From Bradyrhizobium lablabi (lineage in GTDB: Bacteria; Pseudomonadota; Alphaproteobacteria; Rhizobiales; Xanthobacteraceae): 62,035 nucleotides of DNA. This document shows, in pieces, positions 51,925-60,328 of the stretch (position 1 is the first letter of the stretch; each line of letters starts with the position of its first letter). The stretch spans positions 155,675 to 217,709 of the forward strand of contig NZ_LLYB01000046.1 of NCBI RefSeq assembly GCF_001440475.1, given 5' to 3'. Below the pieces are notes generated by a model. That model was not told the origin of the DNA. It made no database searches and saw nothing but the letters and a program-made list of their open reading frames with translations. Position numbers and translations under genes: made by a program.

Positions 51925-52320
51925 ATGACAAATGTGGCAATCGATCTGGAAGCACAACGACCTTCGCTGCATGCCCATGTGCATGACGCTGTCGCACCTG
52001 CCCACGCAGAGGGGCAGCAGCATCCGATCAAGCTCTATCTCGTGGTCTGGGGATGGCTGTTCGTGCTCAGCACGGGCTCCTATCTCGTCGACTACTTTGG
52101 CCTCCAGGGCTATCTCAGATGGTCGCTGATCCTGCTGTTCATGGTGCTGAAGGCCGGCCTGATCGTTGCCGTCTTCATGCACATGGCCTGGGAGCGGCTG
52201 GCGCTCGCCTATGCCATCCTGCTGCCGCCGGTGCTGGTGCTGGTGTTCGTAGCCATCATGGTCTTCGAATCCGAGTACACGCACCTCATACGGGTGCTGT
52301 TCTTCGGGGCGCCGGCTTAG
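51925..52320 (+). CDS. Cytochrome c oxidase subunit IV family protein
   Basis: A 131-aa protein with a soluble His-rich N-terminus (LHAHVHDAVAPAHAEG) and three membrane helices (about 42-62, 70-92, 97-120). This matches the prokaryotic COX4 family, including LRWSLILLFMVLKAGLIVAVFMHMAWE. It is 9 nt after coxP with GAGGT upstream, so it is the fifth gene of the operon. The His-rich start could bind metal. It is convergent with nadE, which ends 15 nt away. Confidence 0.88.
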   Translation: MTNVAIDLEAQRPSLHAHVHDAVAPAHAEGQQHPIKLYLVVWGWLFVLSTGSYLVDYFGLQGYLRWSLILLFMVLKAGLIVAVFMHMAWERLALAYAILLPPVLVLVFVAIMVFESEYTHLIRVLFFGAPA

Positions 52321-52335
52321 ATCCTGCCGTCGCGT

Positions 52336-54084
52336 TTACCCGTCGAATACATCGGCCGACGCGCGGCCGGCGCGAGCGACCAGCTTTTCGTCGGGCGCGG
52401 GCAGCGCCTTGCCGTTGTCGCGGAAGCGGTTGGTGATGGGATAGCGGCGGTCGCGGCCAAAGTTCTTTTCCGTCACCTTGACGCCCGGCGCCGCCTGCCG
52501 CCGCTTGTATTCGGCGACGTTCAGCAGCCGGTCGATCCGCGTCACCACGTCAGCCGGGAAACCGGCGGCGATGATCGTGGCCAGCGGCTCCTCGCGCTCC
52601 ACCAGCCGTTCGAGAATGCCATCCAGCATCTCGTAAGGCGGCAGCGAATCCTGGTCGGTCTGGTTCTCGCGTAGTTCAGCCGTCGGCGGCCGGGTGATGA
52701 TGTTGACGGGAATCACCTCGCCCGAGGGCCCGAGCGCGCCGTCCGGCTTCCACTCGTTGCGCAGGCTGGAGAGGCGAAACACTTCGGTCTTGTAGATGTC
52801 CTTGATCGGATTGAAGCCGCCATTCATGTCGCCATAGATGGTGGCGTAGCCGACAGACATTTCCGACTTGTTGCCGGTCGTGACCACCATGGCGCCGGTC
52901 TTGTTCGAAATCGCCATCAACAGCGTGCCGCGGGTGCGCGCCTGCAAATTCTCTTCGGTGATGTCGCGCGGCAGGCCGGCGAACGGGCCGGACAGGATCT
53001 TTTCAAAGCCGTTGACCGCATCGGCAATCGGCAGCACCTCGTAACGGATGCCGAGCGCCTTCGCGAGTTTCGCCGCATCATCCAGCGACACCTGCGCGGT
53101 GAAACGGAACGGCAGCATCACGCCGCGGACCTGGTCGGCGCCGAGCGCATCGACCGCGATGGCCGCGCACAGCGCGGAGTCGATGCCACCGGAGACGCCG
53201 AGCAGCACACCGGGGAAGCCGTTCTTGCGGACGTAATCTCGCAGGCCCAGCACGCAGGCCGCGTAATCGCCCTTGTCGCCCTCGATGAGCGGCACCACCG
53301 GCCCCGCGCAGCGCCAGCCTTCGGTGCCCTTGCTCCAGCGCAGCGTGACGATGCTCTCTTCGAACGCCGGCAATTGCGCCGCGACCGAAAGGTCGGCGTT
53401 CAGTGCGAACGACGCGCCGTCGAACACCAGTTCGTCCTGCCCGCCGATCTGGTTGAGATAGACCAGCGGCAAGCCGCTCTCGGTGACGCGGGCCACCGCG
53501 ATCGAGAGCCGCAGATCGTTCTTGTCGCGCGCGTAGGGCGAACCGTTCGGCACGACGAGGATCTCCGCGCCGGTCTCGGCGAGGCATTCGACGACGTTTT
53601 CGTATTCCTCGGACTCTTCGAGCCAGATGTCCTCGCAGATCGGGACGCCGACGCGGATGCCGCGGACGGTCACCGGACCCGCGGCAGGCCCGCGCGCAAA
53701 CAGGCGCTTCTCGTCGAATACGCCGTAGTTCGGCAAATTGGCCTTGAAGCGAAGCGCCGCGATGCGGCCCTGATCGAGCAGCGCGCAGGCGTTATAGAGC
53801 TTGTCGTCCTCGACCCAGGGCGTGCCGATCAGCACCGCCGGGCCGCCGTCCGCGGTCTCCCGCGCCAGCTCTTCGACCGCGGCGCGGCAAGCGGCCTGGA
53901 GCGCCGGTTTCAGGACCAGATCTTCCGGCGGATAGCCGCAGATGAACAGCTCGGGCAGCACCATGAGATCGGCGCCATCGGCCTTGGCCTTGTCGCGCGC
54001 GGCGCGCGCCTTGGCGGCGTTGCCCGGGATATCGCCGACCGTCGGATTCAACTGCGCCAGCGTGATCGTAAAGGTGTCGGTCAT
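52336..54084 (-). CDS. nadE: Glutamine-dependent NAD+ synthetase
   Basis: 582 aa from the ATG at 54084 (MTDTFTITLAQLNPTVGDIPGN); the upstream extension to 54183 is not protein-like. The N-terminal nitrilase-type glutaminase has Glu in LPELFICGYPPEDLV, Lys in RFKANLPNYGVFDEKR and Cys in GVPICEDIWLEE. The C-terminal synthetase has the ATP-pyrophosphatase loop GVSGGIDSALCAA and NKSEMSVGYATIYGDMNGGFNPI. It makes NAD from nicotinate adenine dinucleotide with ammonia from glutamine. Downstream of dgkA in the same direction. Confidence 0.96.
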   Translation of the reverse strand: MTDTFTITLAQLNPTVGDIPGNAAKARAARDKAKADGADLMVLPELFICGYPPEDLVLKPALQAACRAAVEELARETADGGPAVLIGTPWVEDDKLYNACALLDQGRIAALRFKANLPNYGVFDEKRLFARGPAAGPVTVRGIRVGVPICEDIWLEESEEYENVVECLAETGAEILVVPNGSPYARDKNDLRLSIAVARVTESGLPLVYLNQIGGQDELVFDGASFALNADLSVAAQLPAFEESIVTLRWSKGTEGWRCAGPVVPLIEGDKGDYAACVLGLRDYVRKNGFPGVLLGVSGGIDSALCAAIAVDALGADQVRGVMLPFRFTAQVSLDDAAKLAKALGIRYEVLPIADAVNGFEKILSGPFAGLPRDITEENLQARTRGTLLMAISNKTGAMVVTTGNKSEMSVGYATIYGDMNGGFNPIKDIYKTEVFRLSSLRNEWKPDGALGPSGEVIPVNIITRPPTAELRENQTDQDSLPPYEMLDGILERLVEREEPLATIIAAGFPADVVTRIDRLLNVAEYKRRQAAPGVKVTEKNFGRDRRYPITNRFRDNGKALPAPDEKLVARAGRASADVFDG

Positions 54085-54194
54085 GGGGCGATGGTGCCTT
54101 GCACAAGAGCAAACTGCAATTGCTTGCTTTGATAGCGTTTTCGAGCGAAGTGGACACCGGTTCGCGTGAAGAAAACGCGTCAAAACAAAAGCTT

Positions 54195-54233
54195 AGATAT
54201 GCGGTTCTGACCTGATGTCAGCACCGCATATCT
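54195..54233 (-). terminator. Rho-independent-like terminator at the end of dgkA
   Basis: AGATATGCGGT and ACCGCATATCT form an 11-bp stem. A further CTGAC/GTCAG pairing lies inside, with a 5-nt loop. On the minus strand it is followed by a T-rich tract (AAGCTTTTGTTTTG). The dgkA stop codon lies in its first arm. Confidence 0.7.
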
Positions 54234-54585
54234 AGAACGCGCCTATGCGTTCGGCGATGGCAAACAGCCAGAACGCCCCGACCATCAGCAGCGCGACGCC
54301 GACCGCCGCCGAACCCATGTCCTTGACCCGCCCGATCTGCGGATCGTGATCGGTGGTGAGCCGGTCGGCGAGCTTCTCGATGGCGGTATTGAGGATCTCG
54401 ACCACCAGGACAAACGCGACGGCCGCGACCAGTTCCACGCGGCGCATGACGGTCGCACCGACCAGCCAGGCCAGCGGCACCGACAGCGCCAACGCGAACA
54501 ATTCCTCGCGGACGGCCTGCTCCGAGCGGATCGCAAAAGCGAGACCGTTACGTGTGTTGATGGTGGCACGCCAGAGTCGCAGCAA
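54232..54585 (-). CDS. dgkA: Diacylglycerol kinase (DgkA, small membrane type)
   Basis: A 117-aa three-helix membrane protein starting at a TTG (54585), 1 nt after the DAHP synthase stop. DgkA motifs: LWRATINTRNGLAFAIRSEQAVREE, then the catalytic EILNTAIEKLADRLTTDHDPQIGRVKDMGSAAV, complete to the last helix. It recycles diacylglycerol from membrane-derived turnover to phosphatidate. The C-terminal end lies in the terminator stem. Confidence 0.94.
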   Translation of the reverse strand: MLRLWRATINTRNGLAFAIRSEQAVREELFALALSVPLAWLVGATVMRRVELVAAVAFVLVVEILNTAIEKLADRLTTDHDPQIGRVKDMGSAAVGVALLMVGAFWLFAIAERIGAF

Positions 54586-54586
54586 G

Positions 54587-55975
54587 TCAGAGTCCCGCTA
54601 CCGCCGGCATCGGCTTTTCCTTGCCCGCCCGCTCCTGCTTGAGCAGTTCGGCGATCAGGAAGGCCATATCGATCGATTGTTCGGCGTTGAGGCGGGGATC
54701 GCAGACCGTGTGATAGCGGTCGTTGAGATCCTCGTCGGTGATGGCGCGGGCGCCGCCGATGCATTCGGTGACGTCCTGCCCGGTCATCTCCAGGTGCACG
54801 CCGCCGGCATGGGTCCCCTCCGCCGCATGGATGGCGAAGAACGACTTCACTTCCGACAGCACCCGGTCGAACGGCCGCGTCTTGTAGCCCGTCGTCGAGG
54901 TGATGGTGTTGCCGTGCATCGGATCGCACGACCAGACCACGACCCGCCCTTCCCGCTGCACGGCGCGGATCAGCGGCGCGAGATGATCGCCGACCTTGTC
55001 GGAGCCGAAGCGGTTGATCAGCGTCAGCCGTCCCGGCTCGTTGTCGGGATTGAGGATGTCGATCAGCTTCAACAGCTCGTCCGGCTTCAGCGAGGGACCG
55101 CATTTCAGGCCGATCGGGTTCTTGATGCCGCGGAAATATTCGACATGGCCGTGGTCGAGCTGGCGGGTGCGGTCGCCGATCCAGATCATGTGGCCGGAGG
55201 TTGCGTACCAGTCGCCGGTCGTCGAATCGACCCGCGTCATTGCCTGCTCGTAGCCGAGCAGCAGCGCCTCGTGGCTGGTGTAGAAATCGGTGGCGCGCAG
55301 TTCGGGATGGCTTTCCAGATCGAGGCCGCAGGCGCGCATGAAATTCAGCGCGTCCGAGATACGGTCCGCCAGCTCCTTGTAACGGCGCGACTGCGGGGAA
55401 TCCTTGAGGAAGCCGAGCATCCACTGATGCACGCTGCCGAGATTGGCAAAGCCGCCGGTGGCGAACGCGCGCAGCAGGTTCAGCGTCGCCGCCGACTGGC
55501 GGTAGGCCATCAACTGGCGCTGCGGATCGGGGATACGCGCTTCCGGGGTGAAGGCGATGTCGTTGATGATGTCGCCGCGGTAGCTCGGCAGCTCGACGCC
55601 GCCGACCTTTTCCGTGTTCGACGAACGCGGTTTGGCGAACTGCCCGGCGATGCGGCCGACCTTCACCACCGGCAGCGCGCCGGCATAGGTCAGGACCACA
55701 GCCATCTGCAGCAGCACGCGGAAGAAGTCGCGGATGTTGTTGGCGCCATGCTCGGCAAAGCTCTCGGCGCAATCGCCGCCCTGCAGCAGGAAGGCCTCGC
55801 CGGCCGCGACGCGCGCCAGCGCCTTTTTCAGGTTGCGGGCTTCGCCGGCGAACACCAGCGGGGGGAACGTGGCGAGCTGCGCCTCAACATCGGCCAATGC
55901 CTTCGCATCGGGATATTCCGGGACCTGCAACACCGGCCTGGTGCGCCAGCTATCGGGCGTCCACCGCTCGGACAT
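54587..55975 (-). CDS. 3-deoxy-7-phosphoheptulonate synthase, class II
   Basis: 462 aa from the ATG at 55975 ([22 protein letters not shown] precedes it). This is the plant/microbial type II DAHP synthase, the first shikimate-pathway enzyme. Motifs include [14 protein letters not shown], the metal and PEP-binding [43 protein letters not shown] and DPMHGNT. Several loops are class II-specific. It is followed immediately by dgkA (1 nt), which probably reflects operon packing and not function. Confidence 0.96.
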   Translation of the reverse strand: MSERWTPDSWRTRPVLQVPEYPDAKALADVEAQLATFPPLVFAGEARNLKKALARVAAGEAFLLQGGDCAESFAEHGANNIRDFFRVLLQMAVVLTYAGALPVVKVGRIAGQFAKPRSSNTEKVGGVELPSYRGDIINDIAFTPEARIPDPQRQLMAYRQSAATLNLLRAFATGGFANLGSVHQWMLGFLKDSPQSRRYKELADRISDALNFMRACGLDLESHPELRATDFYTSHEALLLGYEQAMTRVDSTTGDWYATSGHMIWIGDRTRQLDHGHVEYFRGIKNPIGLKCGPSLKPDELLKLIDILNPDNEPGRLTLINRFGSDKVGDHLAPLIRAVQREGRVVVWSCDPMHGNTITSTTGYKTRPFDRVLSEVKSFFAIHAAEGTHAGGVHLEMTGQDVTECIGGARAITDEDLNDRYHTVCDPRLNAEQSIDMAFLIAELLKQERAGKEKPMPAVAGL

Positions 55976-56147
55976 GACCTTAACTCCTGAGCAAAAACCG
56001 CTACTTATCAAAGGTTACGAAGGCCGGGTTATACACAGGGCGCGGGCCAACCGCCAGTTTAGATTTCCGGTAGTCCTGACAAGCTCTTGCAGCTAAATCC
56101 GAATTCGCATTTGCTGTGGCCGCTCGCAAAGCTGGCGGGAGAACACG

Positions 56148-57050
56148 GTGGCCGAGCCGGGGTTGGACGACGTATTCAGCGACGACATCACGGTGCCCGC
56201 GACAGACGGATATCCCCTCGCCGCGACGCTGTTTCTGCCCCGCGGGGCCAAGCGCCACGCCGTCCTGATCAATTCGGCGACCGCCGTTCCCCGCAAGCTC
56301 TACCGTGGCTTTGCCAGCTACCTCGCCCACCGCGGCTGCGCGGTTCTGACCTACGACTACCGCGGCACCGGCGATTCCAGAAAGGCGATGACCGGCACCA
56401 CCAGGCCGAAATCGCTGGTCGGCTTCAAGGCCTCGATGTCGGACTGGGCGGCACAGGACATCACTGCAGCAGTGGCCTGGATGCGCGAACGCTACAAGGC
56501 GCTGCCCTTCGCCTATGTCGGACATTCCTTCGGCGGCCAGGCGCTCGGTCTATTGCCGAACAATTCGGAGATTTCGCGCGCGCTGTTCGTCGCCGCCCAG
56601 GCCGGCTACTGGAAACTGATGGCGTCGCCCGAGCGCTACCGCGTCTACGCCATGCTGAATTTTGTCGGCAGCCCCCTCACCCGCGCGCTCGGCTACATGC
56701 CGGGCAAGGTAGGCCTCGGCATGGACCTGCCGAAGGATGCATTTTTGCAGTGGGTCGGCTGGGTGATGAGCCCGCGCTATTTGTTCGACGATGCCAGGCT
56801 CGAGGCCCGCCAGAACTTTCCGAACTACAAAGGCACGTTGCGCGCGCTCTGCATGTCCGACGATCCCTGGGCGACGCGGCCGGCGGTCGAATTGCTGTGC
56901 GCAGGGTTTACGTCGATCAAGCCCGAGATCATCACGGTGACGCCGGCAGATGCCGGCGCCGAGAAGATCGGGCATCTCGGTTTTTTCAAGTCCGAGCATC
57001 GCGGCACGCTGTGGCGCGGTGCGGCGGAGTGGATTGAGGCGGGGGAATAG
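56148..57050 (+). CDS. Alpha/beta-hydrolase family protein
   Basis: 300 aa from a GTG at 56148 (GGGAG upstream). The hydrolase fold is clear: DGYPLAATLFLPRG, YRGFASYLAHRGCAVLTYDYRGTGDSR, nucleophile elbow GHSFGGQALGL, and a late HLGFFKSEHRGTLWRGAAEWI with candidate His. It resembles the conserved proteobacterial serine hydrolases of the YheT/COG4757-like group. The substrate is unknown. Divergent from the DAHP synthase gene. Confidence 0.9.
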   Translation: MAEPGLDDVFSDDITVPATDGYPLAATLFLPRGAKRHAVLINSATAVPRKLYRGFASYLAHRGCAVLTYDYRGTGDSRKAMTGTTRPKSLVGFKASMSDWAAQDITAAVAWMRERYKALPFAYVGHSFGGQALGLLPNNSEISRALFVAAQAGYWKLMASPERYRVYAMLNFVGSPLTRALGYMPGKVGLGMDLPKDAFLQWVGWVMSPRYLFDDARLEARQNFPNYKGTLRALCMSDDPWATRPAVELLCAGFTSIKPEIITVTPADAGAEKIGHLGFFKSEHRGTLWRGAAEWIEAGE

Positions 57051-57186
57051 CTGCCATCGCGTGAGGCCGGTTGTTGTCGTCATGCTCAACCGTAGGATGA
57101 GCTGGCGGGAACAGGGCGCCAGCCGCATCGTTGTCGCGCCGGGACCTGCACCCCATCACTGCTGACATTTTCGGAAGGAGCCGCCG

Positions 57187-57513
57187 ATGCCTACCCAGCC
57201 GACCATCGCGCGCATCTGGCGCGGCCGGACACGGCCCGACGTCGCGGACAGCTATGAAGCCTACATCAAGGCCGAAGGCATGCCGCCGCTGGAGAAGACC
57301 GCGCTCGGCGTCCAGCTGTTCCGGGAGGATCGCGAGCACGAAAGCTGGTTTACGACCATCTCCTATTGGCCGGACCTCAAGTCGATGACGGCCTTTACCA
57401 AGGGCGAGCCGACCAAGGTTCATCATCTCGCGCGCGATGCGGAGTTCCTGATCGAACTGCCGGAGTTCATCCAGATCCACCGCATCCTCGTCGACCGCCA
57501 AGGTCTGCGGTGA
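57187..57513 (+). CDS. Small dimeric alpha-beta barrel (ABM-like) protein
   Basis: A 108-aa protein preceded by GGAGCCGCC. It follows the antibiotic-biosynthesis-monooxygenase-like fold: IARIWRGRTRPDVADSYEAYIKAEG at the N-terminus and SYWPDLKSMTAFTKGEPTKVHHLARDAEFLIELPEF. Such small barrels work as monooxygenases, haem-degrading enzymes or binding proteins. No catalytic residue can be assigned. It has no close neighbours in the same direction. Confidence 0.7.
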   Translation: MPTQPTIARIWRGRTRPDVADSYEAYIKAEGMPPLEKTALGVQLFREDREHESWFTTISYWPDLKSMTAFTKGEPTKVHHLARDAEFLIELPEFIQIHRILVDRQGLR

Positions 57514-57535
57514 GAAGGCCTGCGGTGAATTGGAT

Positions 57536-57928
57536 CTAGATCACCGCGACGCAATCGATCTCGATATCGAACGGTGCGAACCATTCGGGCACGCAAACGA
57601 AGATGCGCGCCGGCGGATCTTCCGGAAAGTAGCGCGCATAGATCGCGTTGACGGCGGCGAAGTGCGCAGATGAAGTGCAGTAGACATTGCACTTCATCAC
57701 GTTCTGCAGCGACGTGCCCGCGGTCTCCAGGCATAGTTTGAGCTGCTGAAGGACGAGTTCGGTCTGGCGCTCGATGGGACCAGCGAAGAGTTCGCCGGTC
57801 TCGGGATCGAACGGCGGCAGCCCCGAAACGAAGACCATGCCGCCGCCGCGCGTCACAGGCGAGACCGGCGCGTTCCGCTTCGCAAGCCAGGACGACATCG
57901 GCTCAACGCGAATGATTTCCCGTTTCAT
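57536..57928 (-). CDS. RidA-family (YjgF/YER057c/UK114) protein
   Basis: A 130-aa RidA-like protein with good GAGAGGT spacing. The family blocks are GGMVFVSGLPPFDPETGELFAGPIERQTELVLQQLKLCLETAGTSLQNVMKCNVYCTSSAHFAAVNAIYARYFPEDPPAR. The catalytic Arg region is at the end (PPARIFVCVPEW). RidA enzymes deaminate reactive enamines/imines from PLP enzymes, and related members cleave other carbonyl metabolites. The gene is convergent with the ABM-like gene. Confidence 0.93.
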   Translation of the reverse strand: MKREIIRVEPMSSWLAKRNAPVSPVTRGGGMVFVSGLPPFDPETGELFAGPIERQTELVLQQLKLCLETAGTSLQNVMKCNVYCTSSAHFAAVNAIYARYFPEDPPARIFVCVPEWFAPFDIEIDCVAVI

Positions 57929-58048
57929 CGTGCACCTCTCGAGGGGACTGATCGAGGGTGCAAGCTAGCGCCGTTCTACGCAATAATAATTCGATTAACA
58001 TCGAAGTGTCGATGTCGAGATCAGACGATCGCCTGACCCGCCGAAATG

Positions 58049-58942
58049 TCAGGCCCGTTCGAAGGCCGACCAGATCGCTTCGACCGCCTTGCTCTGGCGC
58101 GCCACGGGGCGAAACAGGCGGATTTCGATCGGTATCTGGAATTCGACGTTGCCGGCTTCAACCAGCAGCCCGGCCGAGATGTCCTCTTCCGCCAACGTTT
58201 GGGGCAGCCATGCCACGCCATCTCCCGCGCGGGTCATCGACAGCAGTGTCGCGGCAAGATGCGACGTAAAGACCGTCTCAAGCGTGAAGGGACGATCTTT
58301 CGCACCCCATTGAGCTGCGACGATCCGGCCCAACCCTGATTGCGCACTATAGGCGAGGTATTTCACCGGATCGCCGCGATGAAGCAGCCACCGCGCAACG
58401 CCATTTGCGGCAGGCGCGCTCAGCGGAAGGAGCGTGTCGGCGCCGACCACGATGCTCTTGAATTGGCGGGAGTAGATCCGGCTGCTCATGTTCTTGTGGT
58501 GATGACAAAGCAGAAACTGCGCGTCACCCCGCAACATCATCTGCTCGCACGCCTGCATGCTGTCGGAGATCAGGTTCAGGTTTCCGAGCGCGAGAACCCT
58601 GTCGTTGCGGCGGACCCATTTCGGGAAGAACGTAAAGGAAAGCGCGTGCGTCGCCGCGATCGACAACGGCCTGACATGCCGGTCTGAAACCTCGAGCGTG
58701 TCGCGGCGCAGCTGGTGCAGGGCCCGGGTCAGGACCTCTGCCTGATCGTGGAAATGCTCGCCGGCCGGCGTGAGCGCCACGCCGTGCGTCGTGCGGGTGA
58801 ACAAGGCCGCGCCGACCCATCCCTCAAGCGCGCGAATCCTGCGGCTGAAGGCCGGCTGGGTGACATGGCGCAGCTCCGCCGCCCTGGAAAAATTCAGGGT
58901 TTCCGCGAGCGCCAGATAGTCCTCGAACCAGATCAGCTCCAT
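58049..58942 (-). CDS. LysR-family transcriptional regulator, likely controlling tarD
   Basis: 297 aa from the ATG at 58942 (MELIWFEDYLALAETLNFSRAAELRHVTQPAFSRRIRALEGWVGAALF); a TTG 12 nt upstream is possible. The winged helix-turn-helix is at residues 1-60 and the periplasmic-binding-like effector domain follows. It is divergent from the D-tartrate dehydratase gene across a 192-nt region, the classical LysR arrangement. The effector is therefore presumably tartrate or a downstream metabolite. Confidence 0.93.
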   Translation of the reverse strand: MELIWFEDYLALAETLNFSRAAELRHVTQPAFSRRIRALEGWVGAALFTRTTHGVALTPAGEHFHDQAEVLTRALHQLRRDTLEVSDRHVRPLSIAATHALSFTFFPKWVRRNDRVLALGNLNLISDSMQACEQMMLRGDAQFLLCHHHKNMSSRIYSRQFKSIVVGADTLLPLSAPAANGVARWLLHRGDPVKYLAYSAQSGLGRIVAAQWGAKDRPFTLETVFTSHLAATLLSMTRAGDGVAWLPQTLAEEDISAGLLVEAGNVEFQIPIEIRLFRPVARQSKAVEAIWSAFERA

Positions 58943-59134
58943 TGGTAATGCCAAATCAACATAACCAGTTGCGGGATTAGCATTGGCCCGGCGTGAAATC
59001 CATCATTATTGCAGGCATAGCCAACGCCCTGTTGCCAGAGCCTCCGCCGACGAGAGTACCTTCGGCATATTCGTTTCCGGCATAAGCTTGACGAGGCGGA
59101 CCGAACGATCTCAGTGCTACCGGAGGGAATTGCC
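58943..59134. promoter_or_regulatory. Divergent LysR/tarD promoter region
   Basis: The region contains a CGGCATA direct repeat (near 59066 and 59082) and AT-rich stretches suitable for LysR binding (T-N11-A sites). The strong GGAGGG ribosome binding site for tarD lies at 59121-59126. No single operator can be fixed by eye. Confidence 0.45.
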
Positions 59135-60298
59135 ATGCGTATTGTCGACGTCGTCGAAATCACCAAGCCGATCGCCTCTCCGATCCGGAATGCCTACATC
59201 GACTTTTCGAAGATGACGGCGAGCCTCGTCGCCGTTGTGACGGATGTCGTGCGCGACGGCCGCCGCGTAGTCGGATACGGCTTCAACTCCAACGGCCGCT
59301 ACGGTCAGGGCGGCCTGATCCGGGAACGCTTCCGCAATCGTATCATCGAGGCCGACCCCAGGAGCCTTCTCGACGATAGCGGCGCCAATCTCGATCCGCA
59401 TCGCATCTGGGCGGCGATGATGGTGAACGAGAAGCCCGGCGGGCACGGTGAGCGTTCCGTGGCTGTCGGCACGCTCGACATGGCTATATGGGACGCGGTC
59501 GCGAAGATCGCGGGCAAGCCGCTGTTTCGCCTTCTCGCCGAAAGGAAGGGCCGTGAGGCCAACCCCAAAGTCTTCGTGTATGCGGCGGGCGGCTACTACT
59601 ACCCTGGCAAGGACAATTCCGCACTACGCGCGGAAATGCGCGGCTATCTCAACCGCGGCTACAACGCGGTGAAGATGAAGATCGGCGGAGCGTCGATCGA
59701 CGAAGATCGTGGACGGATCGAGGCCGTGCTGGAGGAAATCGGTTCGCAGGCGCGACTTGCCGTCGATGCCAACGGGCGCTTCGATCTCGAGACCGCCATC
59801 GCCTACGCGAAGATGCTGCGTGATTATCCGCTGTTCTGGTATGAGGAGGCCGGCGACCCCCTCGACTACGCGCTGCAGGCTGCGCTTTCGGAATTCTACC
59901 CGGGCCCGATGGCGACCGGCGAGAATCTGTTCTCGCACCAGGATGCGCGGAACCTGCTCCGCTACGGCGGCATGCGGCCCGATCGCGACTGGCTGCAGTT
60001 CGATTGCGCGCTGTCCTACGGGCTGGTCGAATATTTGCGGACACTCGATGTGCTGGCGCAGCAGGGCTGGTCGCCGTCCCGCTGCATCCCCCATGGCGGG
60101 CACCAGATGTCGCTGAACATCGCAGCGGGCCTCGGCCTGGGCGGCAATGAGAGCTACCCGGACCTCTTTCAGCCCTATGGCGGCTTCCCCGACGCCGTTC
60201 GCGTCGAGGACGGCCACATCATCATGCCGGATCTGCCGGGCATCGGCTTCGAAGGCAAATCCGACCTGATCAAGGTGATGCGCGAGCTGGCTGAGTAA
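59135..60298 (+). CDS. tarD: D-tartrate dehydratase (enolase superfamily)
   Basis: 387 aa from the ATG at 59135, after GGAGGG. The sequence matches my recollection of the characterised B. japonicum TarD. The catalytic residues reported there (Lys184, Asp213, Glu239, Glu265, His322) appear here as Lys182, Asp211, Glu237, Glu263 and His320 with a constant offset of 2: NAVKMKIGG, LAVDANGRFD, WYEEAGDP, TGENLFS and IPHGGHQMSLN. It dehydrates D-tartrate to oxaloacetate in the muconate-lactonising-enzyme subgroup. Divergent from a LysR regulator. Confidence 0.93.
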   Translation: MRIVDVVEITKPIASPIRNAYIDFSKMTASLVAVVTDVVRDGRRVVGYGFNSNGRYGQGGLIRERFRNRIIEADPRSLLDDSGANLDPHRIWAAMMVNEKPGGHGERSVAVGTLDMAIWDAVAKIAGKPLFRLLAERKGREANPKVFVYAAGGYYYPGKDNSALRAEMRGYLNRGYNAVKMKIGGASIDEDRGRIEAVLEEIGSQARLAVDANGRFDLETAIAYAKMLRDYPLFWYEEAGDPLDYALQAALSEFYPGPMATGENLFSHQDARNLLRYGGMRPDRDWLQFDCALSYGLVEYLRTLDVLAQQGWSPSRCIPHGGHQMSLNIAAGLGLGGNESYPDLFQPYGGFPDAVRVEDGHIIMPDLPGIGFEGKSDLIKVMRELAE

Positions 60299-60328
60299 AC
60301 GCCAGCCGCGCAGAACCGGCCCTGCCTG

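Noticed and set aside
54285..55990. Long frames on both strands over dgkA and DAHP synthase
   Set aside because: They overlap proteins with complete catalytic motifs and have no family features of their own.
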